DNA from: DASQHL01 sp963843685 | GTDB taxonomy: Bacteria; Chloroflexota; Dehalococcoidia; DSTF01; JACRBR01 | Direction: 5' to 3' | Assembly: GCA_963843685.1 (NCBI GenBank) | Contig: CAWJLO010000011.1 | Location: 1-64,000, forward strand | DNA: 64,000 nucleotides | Shown here: positions 8,425 through 16,311 of the stretch, in pieces | Numbering within the stretch: the first letter of the stretch is position 1 | How the letters are laid out: every line of letters starts with the position of its first letter | Program-made: the position numbers and the translations under genes | Notes under the pieces: generated by a model | What the model was told of the DNA's origin: nothing | The model's database searches: none | What the model saw: the letters and a program-made list of their open reading frames with translations, nothing else

Positions 8425-10373
8425 GGCGTCACCGCCGGCTGCGTCTGGCCCGTGGGCGCCGCGGCGCCGCCCGACGCCTGCTGGTCGTGCCGCGTGAGGT
8501 AGTAGTCGAGGATCGCCGAGCCGAGCGGCGCCGCGTTCGTTGCACCGACGCCGTTCAGCAGGAACACCGTCACGGCGATCTGCGGGTTGTCGGCCGGCGC
8601 GAAGCCGCTGAACCACGCGTGCGTGTCGTACGACCCGTCGGGATGCCGCGGGCCGAACTCCGCCGTGCCCGTCTTCCCCGCGATCTGCAGGTCCGACCGA
8701 TACGCCGGGTTCGCGGCGCCCCACGCCACGGAGTCCGCCATCGCTTCGCGTATGATCGCCAAGTTGTCCGCGCTCACCGGGACGTGGCTCTCGATCTTCG
8801 GCTCGTCCGGCACGACGATCCGGCCTTGCGGATCCAGCACCTGCTTCACGACGCGTGGTGTGAAGAGCGTGCCACCGTTCGCCACCGCCGCCGTCACCCG
8901 CACCATCTGGATCGGCGTCGCGGCCACGTATCCCTGGCCGATGCCCATGTTGTACGTGTCGCCCAGCAGCCAGTCGTCACCGAACGTCGCCTTCTTCCAC
9001 GCCGGGCTCGGCAGCACGCCGTCCGCTTCGCCGGCGATGTCGATTCCCGTCTTCCGGCCGATGCCGAAGTAGCCTGCGTACTTTGACAACCTGTCAATGC
9101 CGAGGCCATCGAAGCTCTGGCCGTAGGCGTGGTATCCGCCGGCCATGTAATAGAAGTACACGTCCGACGACCAGGCGAGACCCTGAACGAACGTCAGCGG
9201 GCCAAACGAGCGCCAGTCATTAAATCGGTAGATGACCGACGGGTCGTACTCGTTCGGCACGTTGACGTACCCGTTGCTGACCACCGTAGTCGACCTGTTC
9301 GCCACGCCTTCTTGCAGCGCCGCCGAGCCGGTGATCTGCTTGAAGATCGATCCCGGCGCGTACTGCTCGGCCAGCGCATGGTTCACCAGCGGCTTGTTCG
9401 GGTCGTTGAGGTACCCTTCGAGCTTCGCCTCATCGACGTCGCCCTCCAGCACGTTGTCGTCGTACACGGGCAACGAGACGAGCGCCAGCACCTCGCCCGT
9501 GTGCACGTCCATCACGACGGCCGCCGCCTGCCCGCCGTTCGGCGTCGCGGCGAGCATCTGCGCCACCTTCTTCTGCAGATCGAGGTCGATCGAGAGCACC
9601 AGGTTGTCGCCGGCCTGCGCCGGCTCGCTGCCGAGCACGCTCACCTGGCGTCCGGTCGCATCCTTTTCGATCTCCTCGCGGCCGGGGATGCCGCGCAGGT
9701 AGCTTTCGTACGCCGCTTCCACGCCCGCCTTGCCGAGGTAGTCACTGGCCTGGTAGCCCCGGTCCTTCAGCGTCGCATAATCCTCTGGATCGACGCGTCC
9801 GGTGTAGCCAAGCACGTCGGACAGCTCCGCACCGCCCACGTAGTGCCGCACGGGCTGCACCGCCACCTGCACGCCGGGCAGCTCATCGAGCTGCTCCCGA
9901 AGGTGGAACGTCTGCTCCTGCGTCAGCCCGTCCTTGATCAGCACCGGCGTGAACGGGTCGTTCGACTGCCGCGCCTGCTCGACCTTCATCACGGTCTCCA
10001 GCGCGGGCGCTCCCGTGAGCTGCTCCAACCCGCCGGCGATCGCCAGCTCCTTCGACTCGGGGATATCCGCGGCGATCGCGACGGCGCCATAGCTCGGCAC
10101 GTTCTGCACGACGGGCACACCGTTGCGATCGGTGATCACACCGCGCGCCGGCGTCACCGGCTCGATGCGGATCTGGTTCTGCGACGCCCGCTCCTGGTAC
10201 TGCGCTCCGTCCACCAGCTGCAGCCGCGCCAGCTGCACGATGAGCACGCCGAACGCGACGACCACGGCGACGCGCATCACCCACAGCTTCCGGTTGAGCA
10301 CCTGCCGCGGGTCAGCGGTCTCCGTGTTCTCCGTGCGCCAGCGTCTCCGCCGGCCGTTGGTAAGCAGTCCCAT
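8421..10373 (-). CDS. mrdA: Penicillin-binding protein 2 (elongasome transpeptidase)
   Basis: A 650-residue class-B penicillin-binding protein. One membrane anchor (about 30-51) is followed by the PBP dimerisation domain (PARGVITDRNGVPV near residue 75) and the transpeptidase domain. The active site is APGSIFKQ with Ser342 and Lys345, the second motif is in LAWSSDVYFYY, and the third is AGKTGTAEF. It cross-links peptidoglycan during cell elongation in partnership with RodA. It sits in the order mreC-mreD-pbp2-rodA, which defines its role. A Gly/Ala/Pro-rich tail ends the protein. The start at 10373 is an ATG. Confidence 0.95.
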   Translation of the reverse strand: MGLLTNGRRRRWRTENTETADPRQVLNRKLWVMRVAVVVAFGVLIVQLARLQLVDGAQYQERASQNQIRIEPVTPARGVITDRNGVPVVQNVPSYGAVAIAADIPESKELAIAGGLEQLTGAPALETVMKVEQARQSNDPFTPVLIKDGLTQEQTFHLREQLDELPGVQVAVQPVRHYVGGAELSDVLGYTGRVDPEDYATLKDRGYQASDYLGKAGVEAAYESYLRGIPGREEIEKDATGRQVSVLGSEPAQAGDNLVLSIDLDLQKKVAQMLAATPNGGQAAAVVMDVHTGEVLALVSLPVYDDNVLEGDVDEAKLEGYLNDPNKPLVNHALAEQYAPGSIFKQITGSAALQEGVANRSTTVVSNGYVNVPNEYDPSVIYRFNDWRSFGPLTFVQGLAWSSDVYFYYMAGGYHAYGQSFDGLGIDRLSKYAGYFGIGRKTGIDIAGEADGVLPSPAWKKATFGDDWLLGDTYNMGIGQGYVAATPIQMVRVTAAVANGGTLFTPRVVKQVLDPQGRIVVPDEPKIESHVPVSADNLAIIREAMADSVAWGAANPAYRSDLQIAGKTGTAEFGPRHPDGSYDTHAWFSGFAPADNPQIAVTVFLLNGVGATNAAPLGSAILDYYLTRHDQQASGGAAAPTGQTQPAVTP

Positions 10374-10382
10374 AGACCTCGC

Positions 10383-10883
10383 TCAGTACGAAAGACGGCG
10401 GCGCGCGTCCACGGGCTTCGCGAACCGCATCACCACCCAGACAGGCAGCGCCAGCGCGACGTTGACCAGCGTCGCCGGCACGACCGCGTGCATGAACGCG
10501 GCGCGCACGTCCAGCACGCCGCCCGTCGCCATCACGCTGGCGAGCAGGATCGTCTCGTACGCGACCGTCGACGCGAGGACCAGCGCCAGCACGAGTACCG
10601 CGTCGCTGTGCACCACGTGCAGCTCGCGCACCACCCCGAAGCCCGCGATCGGCAGGAGCGCCAGCAGCACGAGCCCCGGCGTCTGCGAGCCGATCAGCCC
10701 GAGCGTCAGGCCGGCGACGAACAGCATCGGCAGCACGTCGTCCAGCCCGCGCACCACCAGCCACGCGACGAGCAGCACGAGCAGCAGGTTCGGCGCCACG
10801 CCGAGGATCTTGAACTGCTCGATGCTCGACGCTTGCAGCAGCGCGAGAAACACCGCCAACGTCCCGCCGATCCAGTACCTCAT
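10383..10883 (-). CDS. mreD: Rod shape-determining protein MreD
   Basis: A 166-residue integral membrane protein with about five hydrophobic segments, matching MreD in size, topology and gene position between mreC and pbp2. Typical features are the opening MRYWIGGTLAVFLALLQAS and the LGVAPNLLLVLLVAWLVV segment. MreD bridges MreC and the peptidoglycan synthases in the elongation complex. Sequence conservation in this family is low, so the call leans on synteny. Confidence 0.9.
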   Translation of the reverse strand: MRYWIGGTLAVFLALLQASSIEQFKILGVAPNLLLVLLVAWLVVRGLDDVLPMLFVAGLTLGLIGSQTPGLVLLALLPIAGFGVVRELHVVHSDAVLVLALVLASTVAYETILLASVMATGGVLDVRAAFMHAVVPATLVNVALALPVWVVMRFAKPVDARRRLSY

Positions 10884-10904
10884 CGCGTGCTCACCCGCGG
10901 CTCC

Positions 10905-11729
10905 TCACGGCGGCGGCAGCCGGCTCGGCACGAAGCTGGTCAGCACCAGCACGTGCTCCAGCTGCGTCAGGCTGGCCAGGTAATCGACCTTCACGTGCTG
11001 GAACAGGTCCTGCTCCGCCGTTCCGACGTCCGAGACGCGCCCGATGACGATGTCGGGCGGATAGCCTCCACCCACGCCCGAGGTGATCACGAAGTCGCCT
11101 TTCTGCACCGCCGCGCCCTGTCCGACGAACTCCATGTTCAGCGCGCCGTCGTAGTTGCCCGCGACCACGCCCTGCGCGCGCGACTCCTGCACCATTGCGC
11201 TCACCGCGCTCTTCGGGTCCGTGATCAACGTGATCCAGGCGTAATCGCTGTAGACCTTGGACACAGTCCCCACCAGGCTGTGTCCCTCCGTCACGACGAT
11301 CATCCCCTCTTTCACGCCGTCCGAGCTGCCGCGGTCGATCGCGACGAGCGACCGCAGATCGCTCGCGTCGCGCGAGACGACCGACGCGGACAGGAAGGTG
11401 TCATTGGGGAACTGCTGGCGCACCTGGTCCAGGTCCTGCGCCTGCTGCGCCTGTACGGCGTCTTCCCGCGCCCGCGTAAGGTCGTTCGTCAGCCGCTCGT
11501 TCTCATCGCGCAGGCGCTGGTTCTCTTTCGAAAGCGCGCGCGCGTCCGTGATGTTGTTGACCCAGTCGGCGATCGGACGCGTCGTGCTGCGCATCAACGC
11601 CTGCACCGGCGATGTCACGTTCAGCGTCAGGTTTTCGACGGGGTCGAGCAGGGTCAGCCGGCTCGCCGCCATCAGCATGAATGCCGCGATGGCGATGAAG
11701 CCGGTCCACGCCAGCGTGCGTGCGGTCAT
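10905..11729 (-). CDS. mreC: Rod shape-determining protein MreC
   Basis: A 274-residue MreC. An N-terminal membrane helix (about 7-25) is followed by a coiled coil (SKENQRLRDENERLTNDLTR, about 66-85) and the beta-barrel domains with GVKEGMIVVTEGHSLVGTVS and VQKGDFVITSGVGGGYPPDI. It scaffolds PBP2 in the periplasm-like space. It is the first gene of the block. mreB, which often precedes mreC, is absent: a MoaB-type gene lies upstream instead. A ribosome site GGGAGGAG precedes the ATG, and a possible TATACT -10 element lies at 11841-11846 on this strand. Confidence 0.95.
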   Translation of the reverse strand: MTARTLAWTGFIAIAAFMLMAASRLTLLDPVENLTLNVTSPVQALMRSTTRPIADWVNNITDARALSKENQRLRDENERLTNDLTRAREDAVQAQQAQDLDQVRQQFPNDTFLSASVVSRDASDLRSLVAIDRGSSDGVKEGMIVVTEGHSLVGTVSKVYSDYAWITLITDPKSAVSAMVQESRAQGVVAGNYDGALNMEFVGQGAAVQKGDFVITSGVGGGYPPDIVIGRVSDVGTAEQDLFQHVKVDYLASLTQLEHVLVLTSFVPSRLPPP

Positions 11730-11840
11730 CCGCAGCGTCTCCTCCCGGCGGAATACATCAGCGCAACGTTATGTGAAGACGAGTCTTGCCCGCCCGTCCG
11801 TGCTCACGGCTCTCTGAGGAGTGGGTGCAGTCCAGCAGCG

Positions 11841-11846
11841 AGTATA
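11841..11846 (-). promoter_or_regulatory. Possible -10 element of the mreCD-pbp2-rodA operon
   Basis: On the minus strand TATACT lies about 110 nt before the mreC ATG. An acceptable -35 is not obvious (TTCGCC at 18 nt), so this is a weak call based on the -10 and position alone. Confidence 0.35.
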
Positions 11847-11910
11847 GCCGATGCCCTGCGGCGAGGCGAAGGAATCACAGGCTACAGACCTGTTACGAAC
11901 GTTGGCGGCG

Positions 11911-12399
11911 TTAAGCGTGCTCCGTCTGCCCGCGCAGCAGCTCCACGGCGTGCGGCAGCACGTCCAGCACCGCGCCCAGGCTCTCACGCACGCCCTTCTC
12001 GCTCCCCGGCAGATTCAGGATCAAAGTGCGCCCCCGCACGGCGGCCACGCTGCGGCTGAGCATCGCCCGCGGCGTGTGTCGCAGCCCTTCCGCCCGCATC
12101 GCCTCGGCGATCCCGGGCACCAGCCGCTCCGCGACGTCCAGCGTCGCTTCCGGCGTGACGTCGCGCGCCGCCAGACCCGTCCCCCCTGTCGTCACCACGA
12201 GGTCGAGGTCCCCGCCGTCACACCACTCGCGCAACAGCTTGCCGATCTCATCGCGTTCGTCAGGCGTGACGTGCGAGCGCACGACCTCCCCACCATTCCC
12301 CACAACGAGTTCGCGGATCGCGGCTCCACTCGTGTCCTCGCGCTCGCCGCGGCTTCCCTTGTCGCTCACGGTGAGCACGCCAACGCGCATCTTCGTCAT
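11911..12399 (-). CDS. MoaB/Mog-type molybdopterin adenylyltransferase
   Basis: A 162-residue MogA/MoaB-fold protein. The molybdopterin-binding signature is plain: VVTTGGTGLAARDVTPEA (about 68-85), then LNLPGSEKGV near residue 130. These enzymes adenylate molybdopterin before metal insertion. Length matches the family. Other molybdenum-cofactor genes in the window are moaD and moaE at 39311-39999. There is no Shine-Dalgarno sequence, and a TACGAT -10 element ends 6 nt before the ATG, so the mRNA may be leaderless. It stands alone between the elongasome and division operons. Confidence 0.88.
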   Translation of the reverse strand: MTKMRVGVLTVSDKGSRGEREDTSGAAIRELVVGNGGEVVRSHVTPDERDEIGKLLREWCDGGDLDLVVTTGGTGLAARDVTPEATLDVAERLVPGIAEAMRAEGLRHTPRAMLSRSVAAVRGRTLILNLPGSEKGVRESLGAVLDVLPHAVELLRGQTEHA

Positions 12400-12405
12400 G
12401 GCGAC

Positions 12406-12411
12406 ATCGTA
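12406..12411 (-). promoter_or_regulatory. -10 element for a leaderless moaB/mog transcript
   Basis: TACGAT on the minus strand ends 6 nt before the ATG of the MoaB/Mog gene, placing the transcription start at about the A of the start codon. No -35 or ribosome site was seen. Confidence 0.5.
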
Positions 12412-12492
12412 TCAGCGAGCGTCTCCCTGCGCGCCCGGACACGCGCTGATCTCACGGGTGGACGGATGTGGGAAAATTTTCTGCATAAGCGC

Positions 12493-12520
12493 TTGACAAC
12501 AGTGAAGCTGATGGTAATCT
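12493..12520 (+). promoter_or_regulatory. Sigma-70-type promoter of the division/cell-wall cluster
   Basis: TTGACA at 12493-12498 and TAATCT at 12515-12520 are separated by 16 nt, predicting a start near 12527. The direction and position fit transcription of mraZ and the whole dcw cluster. Confidence 0.75.
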
Positions 12521-12555
12521 GTGGGGGTTCGTGGGAAATCTGGCTTACGGATGGA
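12521..12555 (+). promoter_or_regulatory. Putative MraZ operator (TGGG-type direct repeats)
   Basis: Four TGG(G/C/A) units begin at 12522, 12532, 12541 and 12552, spaced about one helical turn apart. The first two are exact TGGG. Known MraZ proteins bind arrays of TGGGN repeats with about 5-nt spacers upstream of mraZ. Here the array sits directly on the predicted transcription start, consistent with autorepression. Confidence 0.65.
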
Positions 12556-12587
12556 CCCGATGAGCACCCGGCAGGACATCAGATCCA

Positions 12588-13025
12588 GTGTATTTCCTCG
12601 GAACCTTCGACTATGCGATGGACGAGAGGGGGCGGGTACCGCTCCCGCCTCGCTATCGCGACTCGTTCCGGGAAGGGATCGTGCTCAGCCAGGGTTCCCC
12701 GGACCCCTGCCTGCGCGTGTACACAGTGGGTGCGTTCACAGCCCAGGCGTCGGAGTTCACGGCGGAGTCCGCCATGCACCGGAGGGGGCGCGATATGCGA
12801 AAAGTGCTCTTCTCCCGTTCGCACGAGGCGGAGCTCGACAAACAGAACCGAGTGTTGATCCCGGCGCCGTTGCGCGAGTACGCCGGCCTGTCCGGGAAGG
12901 TACTGGTGATCGGGGCCGGCGAGTGGCTCGAGATTTGGGCGCCGCAGACGTACGAGTCCGAGATGGCACGCATCGAGGACCGGTTCGAGGAAACGCTGGA
13001 GTCGATCGAGTCACGGAATCGATGA
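12588..13025 (+). CDS. mraZ: Transcriptional regulator MraZ
   Basis: A 145-residue MraZ, a ring-forming AbrB/SpoVT-fold DNA-binding protein. Both tandem domains show the family motif: MDERGRVPLPPRYR at about residues 11-24 and LDKQNRVLIPAPLREYAGL at about 84-102. It regulates the dcw cluster it heads. The start is GTG at 12588 giving MYFLGTF, normal for the family. Its stop overlaps the rsmH start. The putative operator lies just upstream, as expected for autoregulation. Confidence 0.95.
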   Translation: MYFLGTFDYAMDERGRVPLPPRYRDSFREGIVLSQGSPDPCLRVYTVGAFTAQASEFTAESAMHRRGRDMRKVLFSRSHEAELDKQNRVLIPAPLREYAGLSGKVLVIGAGEWLEIWAPQTYESEMARIEDRFEETLESIESRNR

Positions 13026-13969
13026 TGATGTCACCCACCAGGACGGTCCACGTACCGGTGATGCTCGCGGAGGTGCTTGATGCCCTCGCGGTGCGCCCTG
13101 GTGGCCGTTATGTCGATTGCACGCTCGGCGGCGCCGGCCACGCTGAGGCCATCCTCGATCGATCCCAGCCCGGCGGCACGCTTCTGGGCATCGACGCGGA
13201 CCCGCAGGCCGTCGCCCGCGGCGAGGAGCGCCTCGCCCGCTTCGCCGGCAGCTTCCGGCTGGTCAGCGGCAACTTCAGCGAGGTCGGCCGCATCTGCCGC
13301 GAGTTTGACTTCGCGCCTGTGAACGGCGTGCTCATGGACCTTGGCCTCTCGTCCTTCCAATTAGAGGAAGGGGAGGGATTCAGCTTCCAGCGCGAGACGC
13401 CGCTGGACATGCGCTTCGGCGACACCGCCGTCACCGCCGAGGAGATCGTCAACACCTACAGCGAGGCCGACGTGGCCGACCTGATCTTCAAATATGGAGA
13501 GGACCCGGCGAGCAGGAGGATCGCGCGCCAGATCGTCGCGGCACGTCCGATTCGGACGACCGCCCAACTTGCCAAAGCCGTCGAGCAGGCCGTGGGTAGG
13601 AGAGCCAATTTGAAAACCCACCCCGCCACCAGGACGTTCCAGGCTCTCCGCATCGCGGTCAATCAAGAGCTAGACAATCTAGCCGCCGCACTTCCTCAGG
13701 CCCACGGCCTGCTCGGCTTTGGATCCCGTCTGGCCGTACTCAGCTATCACTCTCTGGAAGACAGGATCGTCAAGGAGTTCATCCGCCGCGAGTCTCGCGA
13801 CTGCATCTGCCCGCCCGGCCTGCCGGAGTGCCGCTGCGGCCACAAGGCCACGCTCCGGCCTGTCACACGCGGCGCGATCACGCCCGGACTCGACGAGATC
13901 GCCGCAAACCCGCGCGCGCGTAGCGCCAAGCTGCGCGCAGCCGAACGCATCGACGACCACGCGGCTTAG
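13022..13969 (+). CDS. rsmH: 16S rRNA (cytosine1402-N4)-methyltransferase RsmH (MraW)
   Basis: A 315-residue SAM-dependent methyltransferase that modifies C1402 of 16S rRNA. It opens HVPVMLAEVLDAL with VDCTLGGAGHAEAIL (SAM-binding loop, about residues 29-43), then GVLMDLGLSSFQLE and DMRFG, and near the C-terminus LAVLSYHSLEDRIVKEFI. Three ATGs in a row (13022, 13025, 13028) overlap the mraZ stop; any could be used. An insert with CICPPGLPECRCG near residue 265 contributes cysteines commonly present in the family. It is the second gene of the division cluster. Confidence 0.96.
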   Translation: MMMSPTRTVHVPVMLAEVLDALAVRPGGRYVDCTLGGAGHAEAILDRSQPGGTLLGIDADPQAVARGEERLARFAGSFRLVSGNFSEVGRICREFDFAPVNGVLMDLGLSSFQLEEGEGFSFQRETPLDMRFGDTAVTAEEIVNTYSEADVADLIFKYGEDPASRRIARQIVAARPIRTTAQLAKAVEQAVGRRANLKTHPATRTFQALRIAVNQELDNLAAALPQAHGLLGFGSRLAVLSYHSLEDRIVKEFIRRESRDCICPPGLPECRCGHKATLRPVTRGAITPGLDEIAANPRARSAKLRAAERIDDHAA

Positions 13970-13978
13970 GAGGCGCCC

Positions 13979-14437
13979 ATGGCTGCGCTCCAACGGCACG
14001 CGCTCCCCTTCCCAAGGCGCTTCCGCTGGCCGAACCTGGCCGGCCGTCTGCGTTCAGGCCGCGCGCTGCTCGCCCTTGCCATCGTGCTTGTGCTCGCCGT
14101 CGCCCTCTTGCAGGTGAACCAGTTCAGCCGCCTGACGAGCACCGGCTACCAGATCGACAGCCTCACCCAGCTTCGCGACGCGAAGCAGGCGGAGAATCAC
14201 CAGCTCGAGGCCCAGGTCGCACAACTCTCGTCCCTGGCGCGCGTCGACTGGGAGGCGCGAGTGAACCTGCACATGGTGCCCGCCACGAGGAAGCTCTACA
14301 TCAGCGTGAATCAGCCCGTGCCGGCGCGCGAGACGCTGCCGACGCGCTTCTTGCCGCAGGAGAACGCCTCGGCGCCGACTCCTGCTCAATCAGATTCGAT
14401 CTGGGAGCGGCTTCTGAAGCTGCTTCCGTTCCACTAG
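13979..14437 (+). CDS. FtsL-like cell division protein
   Basis: A 152-residue single-pass protein: a basic N-terminus, a membrane helix at about 30-46 (LLALAIVLVLAVALLQV), then a coiled coil (LRDAKQAENHQLEAQVAQL, about 65-83). Size, topology and position between rsmH and ftsI match FtsL, which forms a complex with FtsB and FtsQ to activate the FtsW-FtsI synthase. FtsL is poorly conserved, so the call rests on topology and synteny. A Pro-rich tail is longer than usual. A spaced AGGAGG precedes the ATG. Confidence 0.8.
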   Translation: MAALQRHALPFPRRFRWPNLAGRLRSGRALLALAIVLVLAVALLQVNQFSRLTSTGYQIDSLTQLRDAKQAENHQLEAQVAQLSSLARVDWEARVNLHMVPATRKLYISVNQPVPARETLPTRFLPQENASAPTPAQSDSIWERLLKLLPFH

Positions 14438-14477
14438 CGAGGGAGCCGGCAGCGCACGGCCGGCCACGAGGGGGTGA

Positions 14478-16211
14478 ATGTTCGGGCAACGGGGCCGCAT
14501 GAACGCACGCCTGACGACGCTGGCCCTCGTATTCGCGCTGTCCGGCGCGGCCCTCGCCGCCCGCGTCGCCTACATCCAGATCGTCGATAGCTCCCACTAC
14601 ACCGCGCAGGCCAACGACGAGCACTACGGCCAGGAGGTCGTCCGCGCACCGCGCGGCGCCATCCTCGACCGCAACGGCTACCCGCTCGCCACGACCGTCG
14701 ACGCCTGGGACGTCTACGTGAACCGCCCTGACTGGCAGGATCTGGCATCGGCCCAGGCGGCCGCCGCCGTGATCGCGCCCGTCATCGGCGAGAAGCCCGA
14801 AGATCTCATCAACCAGGTGCGCCAGCAGGCCACGGGCCTCTACCTCGCGTACGGCGGCCTGGACTTCGACAAGGGGAACGCCCTGCGCGACGTATCGGCG
14901 CCCGGCCTCCGCATGGTGCAGACGACCAAGCGCTTCTATCCGGAAGGCGACCTCGCCTCCAACCTCCTCGGCTTCGTCGGCCGCGACCACGTCGGCCTCA
15001 CCGGCATCGAGGCGGACTACGACCGCGAGTTGGGCGGCATCCCGGGCACCATCTACTTCGAGCACGACAGCATCGGCAACAAGATCGCCTTCGGCAGCGA
15101 GCGCATCGGCGAGCAGCCGAAGCCCGGCGGCGACATCACGCTCACCATCGATCGCTACATCCAGCGCCTGGTGGAAGGCGAGCTGGACGATCAGATCGCG
15201 AAGACCGGCGCCCTGGGCGGGACCATCATCGTCACGAACCCCAAGACCGGCGAGGTCCTGGCGATGGCCAGCCGCCCCGGCTTCAAGCTCTCGCAGCTCG
15301 ACCTGAACAACCCCGACCAGGCGCTCTTCCGCAACCGCGCCGTCACCGACGTTTATGAGCCCGGCTCCGTCTTCAAGACGCTCACCGCCGCCGCCGCCAT
15401 CGACCTCGGCCTCGTGACCCCCGAGTCCACGTACAACGATACCGGCGCCGCCTACATCGGCACGTCGACCATCCGCAACTGGGACTACAGCGTCAACGGC
15501 ATCACGACCGTCACGCAGATCCTTCAGCGCAGCCTCAACACCGGCGCCGTGTGGATGAGCGGCCTGCTGGGCCCGGACAACTTCTACCACTACATCCAGC
15601 AGTTCGGCATCGGCACGGCGACCGGCGTCGGGCTCGGCGGCGAGCCTGATGGCCTCGTCCGCACGAACCAGAATCCCGCCTGGTCGCCCGTCGACCTCGC
15701 CGACAACAGCTTCGGTCAGGGCATCGCCGCCACGCCTCTGCAAGTGATCACGGCGATCGCCTCGTTCGCCAACGGCGGCAAGCTCATGCGGCCATACATC
15801 GTCAAGGAGATGGACACGCCGGAGGGGCCCCGGAGCTTCAGCCCGGTGGTCGTGCGCCAGGTCGTGAAGGAGCAAACCGCGAACACGGTAGCCGATATGA
15901 TGAATCAGGTGGTGGAAGGCGTGGTGGGCGAGCTGGCCGCCATCAAGGGGTACCACGTCGCCGGCAAGACCGGCACGACCACGGGTGCCACCCTGGCCGA
16001 CGGCACCGTCCACGACGGCAACATCGCCTCGTTCGTGGGATTCGCGCCGGTCAACGACCCGCAGATGATGATGCTGGTGAAGCTGGACTTCAAGCAGGAC
16101 CGGCTTGGCGGAGAGGTCGCGGCGCCCGTCTTCCACGACCTCGCGCCCAGCATTCTCGCCTACCTGGGCGTCCAGCCGAACGGTCCCCAGCTTGTTGCGA
16201 CCGGCCCATAG
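14478..16211 (+). CDS. ftsI: Division-specific penicillin-binding protein FtsI (class B PBP)
   Basis: A 577-residue class-B PBP with one N-terminal anchor, a dimerisation domain (VRAPRGAILDRNGYPLA, about 56-72) and the transpeptidase domain: EPGSVFKT with Ser297 and Lys300, QRSLNTG as the SxN motif, and AGKTGTTTG as the KTG motif. It cross-links septal peptidoglycan together with FtsW encoded downstream. No C-terminal PASTA repeats are visible. The ATG at 14478 could be replaced by the in-frame ATG at codon 8. The next gene, murF, begins 100 nt later, the largest gap in the front half of the cluster. Confidence 0.95.
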   Translation: MFGQRGRMNARLTTLALVFALSGAALAARVAYIQIVDSSHYTAQANDEHYGQEVVRAPRGAILDRNGYPLATTVDAWDVYVNRPDWQDLASAQAAAAVIAPVIGEKPEDLINQVRQQATGLYLAYGGLDFDKGNALRDVSAPGLRMVQTTKRFYPEGDLASNLLGFVGRDHVGLTGIEADYDRELGGIPGTIYFEHDSIGNKIAFGSERIGEQPKPGGDITLTIDRYIQRLVEGELDDQIAKTGALGGTIIVTNPKTGEVLAMASRPGFKLSQLDLNNPDQALFRNRAVTDVYEPGSVFKTLTAAAAIDLGLVTPESTYNDTGAAYIGTSTIRNWDYSVNGITTVTQILQRSLNTGAVWMSGLLGPDNFYHYIQQFGIGTATGVGLGGEPDGLVRTNQNPAWSPVDLADNSFGQGIAATPLQVITAIASFANGGKLMRPYIVKEMDTPEGPRSFSPVVVRQVVKEQTANTVADMMNQVVEGVVGELAAIKGYHVAGKTGTTTGATLADGTVHDGNIASFVGFAPVNDPQMMMLVKLDFKQDRLGGEVAAPVFHDLAPSILAYLGVQPNGPQLVATGP

Positions 16212-16311
16212 GCGTCGCACGCGCCTGCCGGAGGCGCCACTCTTGGTTCCGAACGCCGCCCGCTACCCGAGGCGGACACAGACACCCCGCCTGAGGCAGG
16301 CAGGCACACGA

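Noticed and set aside
9129..12059. Plus-strand frame of 976 codons opposite pbp2, mreD and mreC
   Set aside because: Composition is Arg/His/Val-rich repeats without a fold, and it is fully opposite recognised genes.
14301..16220. Minus-strand frame of 639 codons opposite ftsI
   Set aside because: Shadow of ftsI; no homology or ribosome site.
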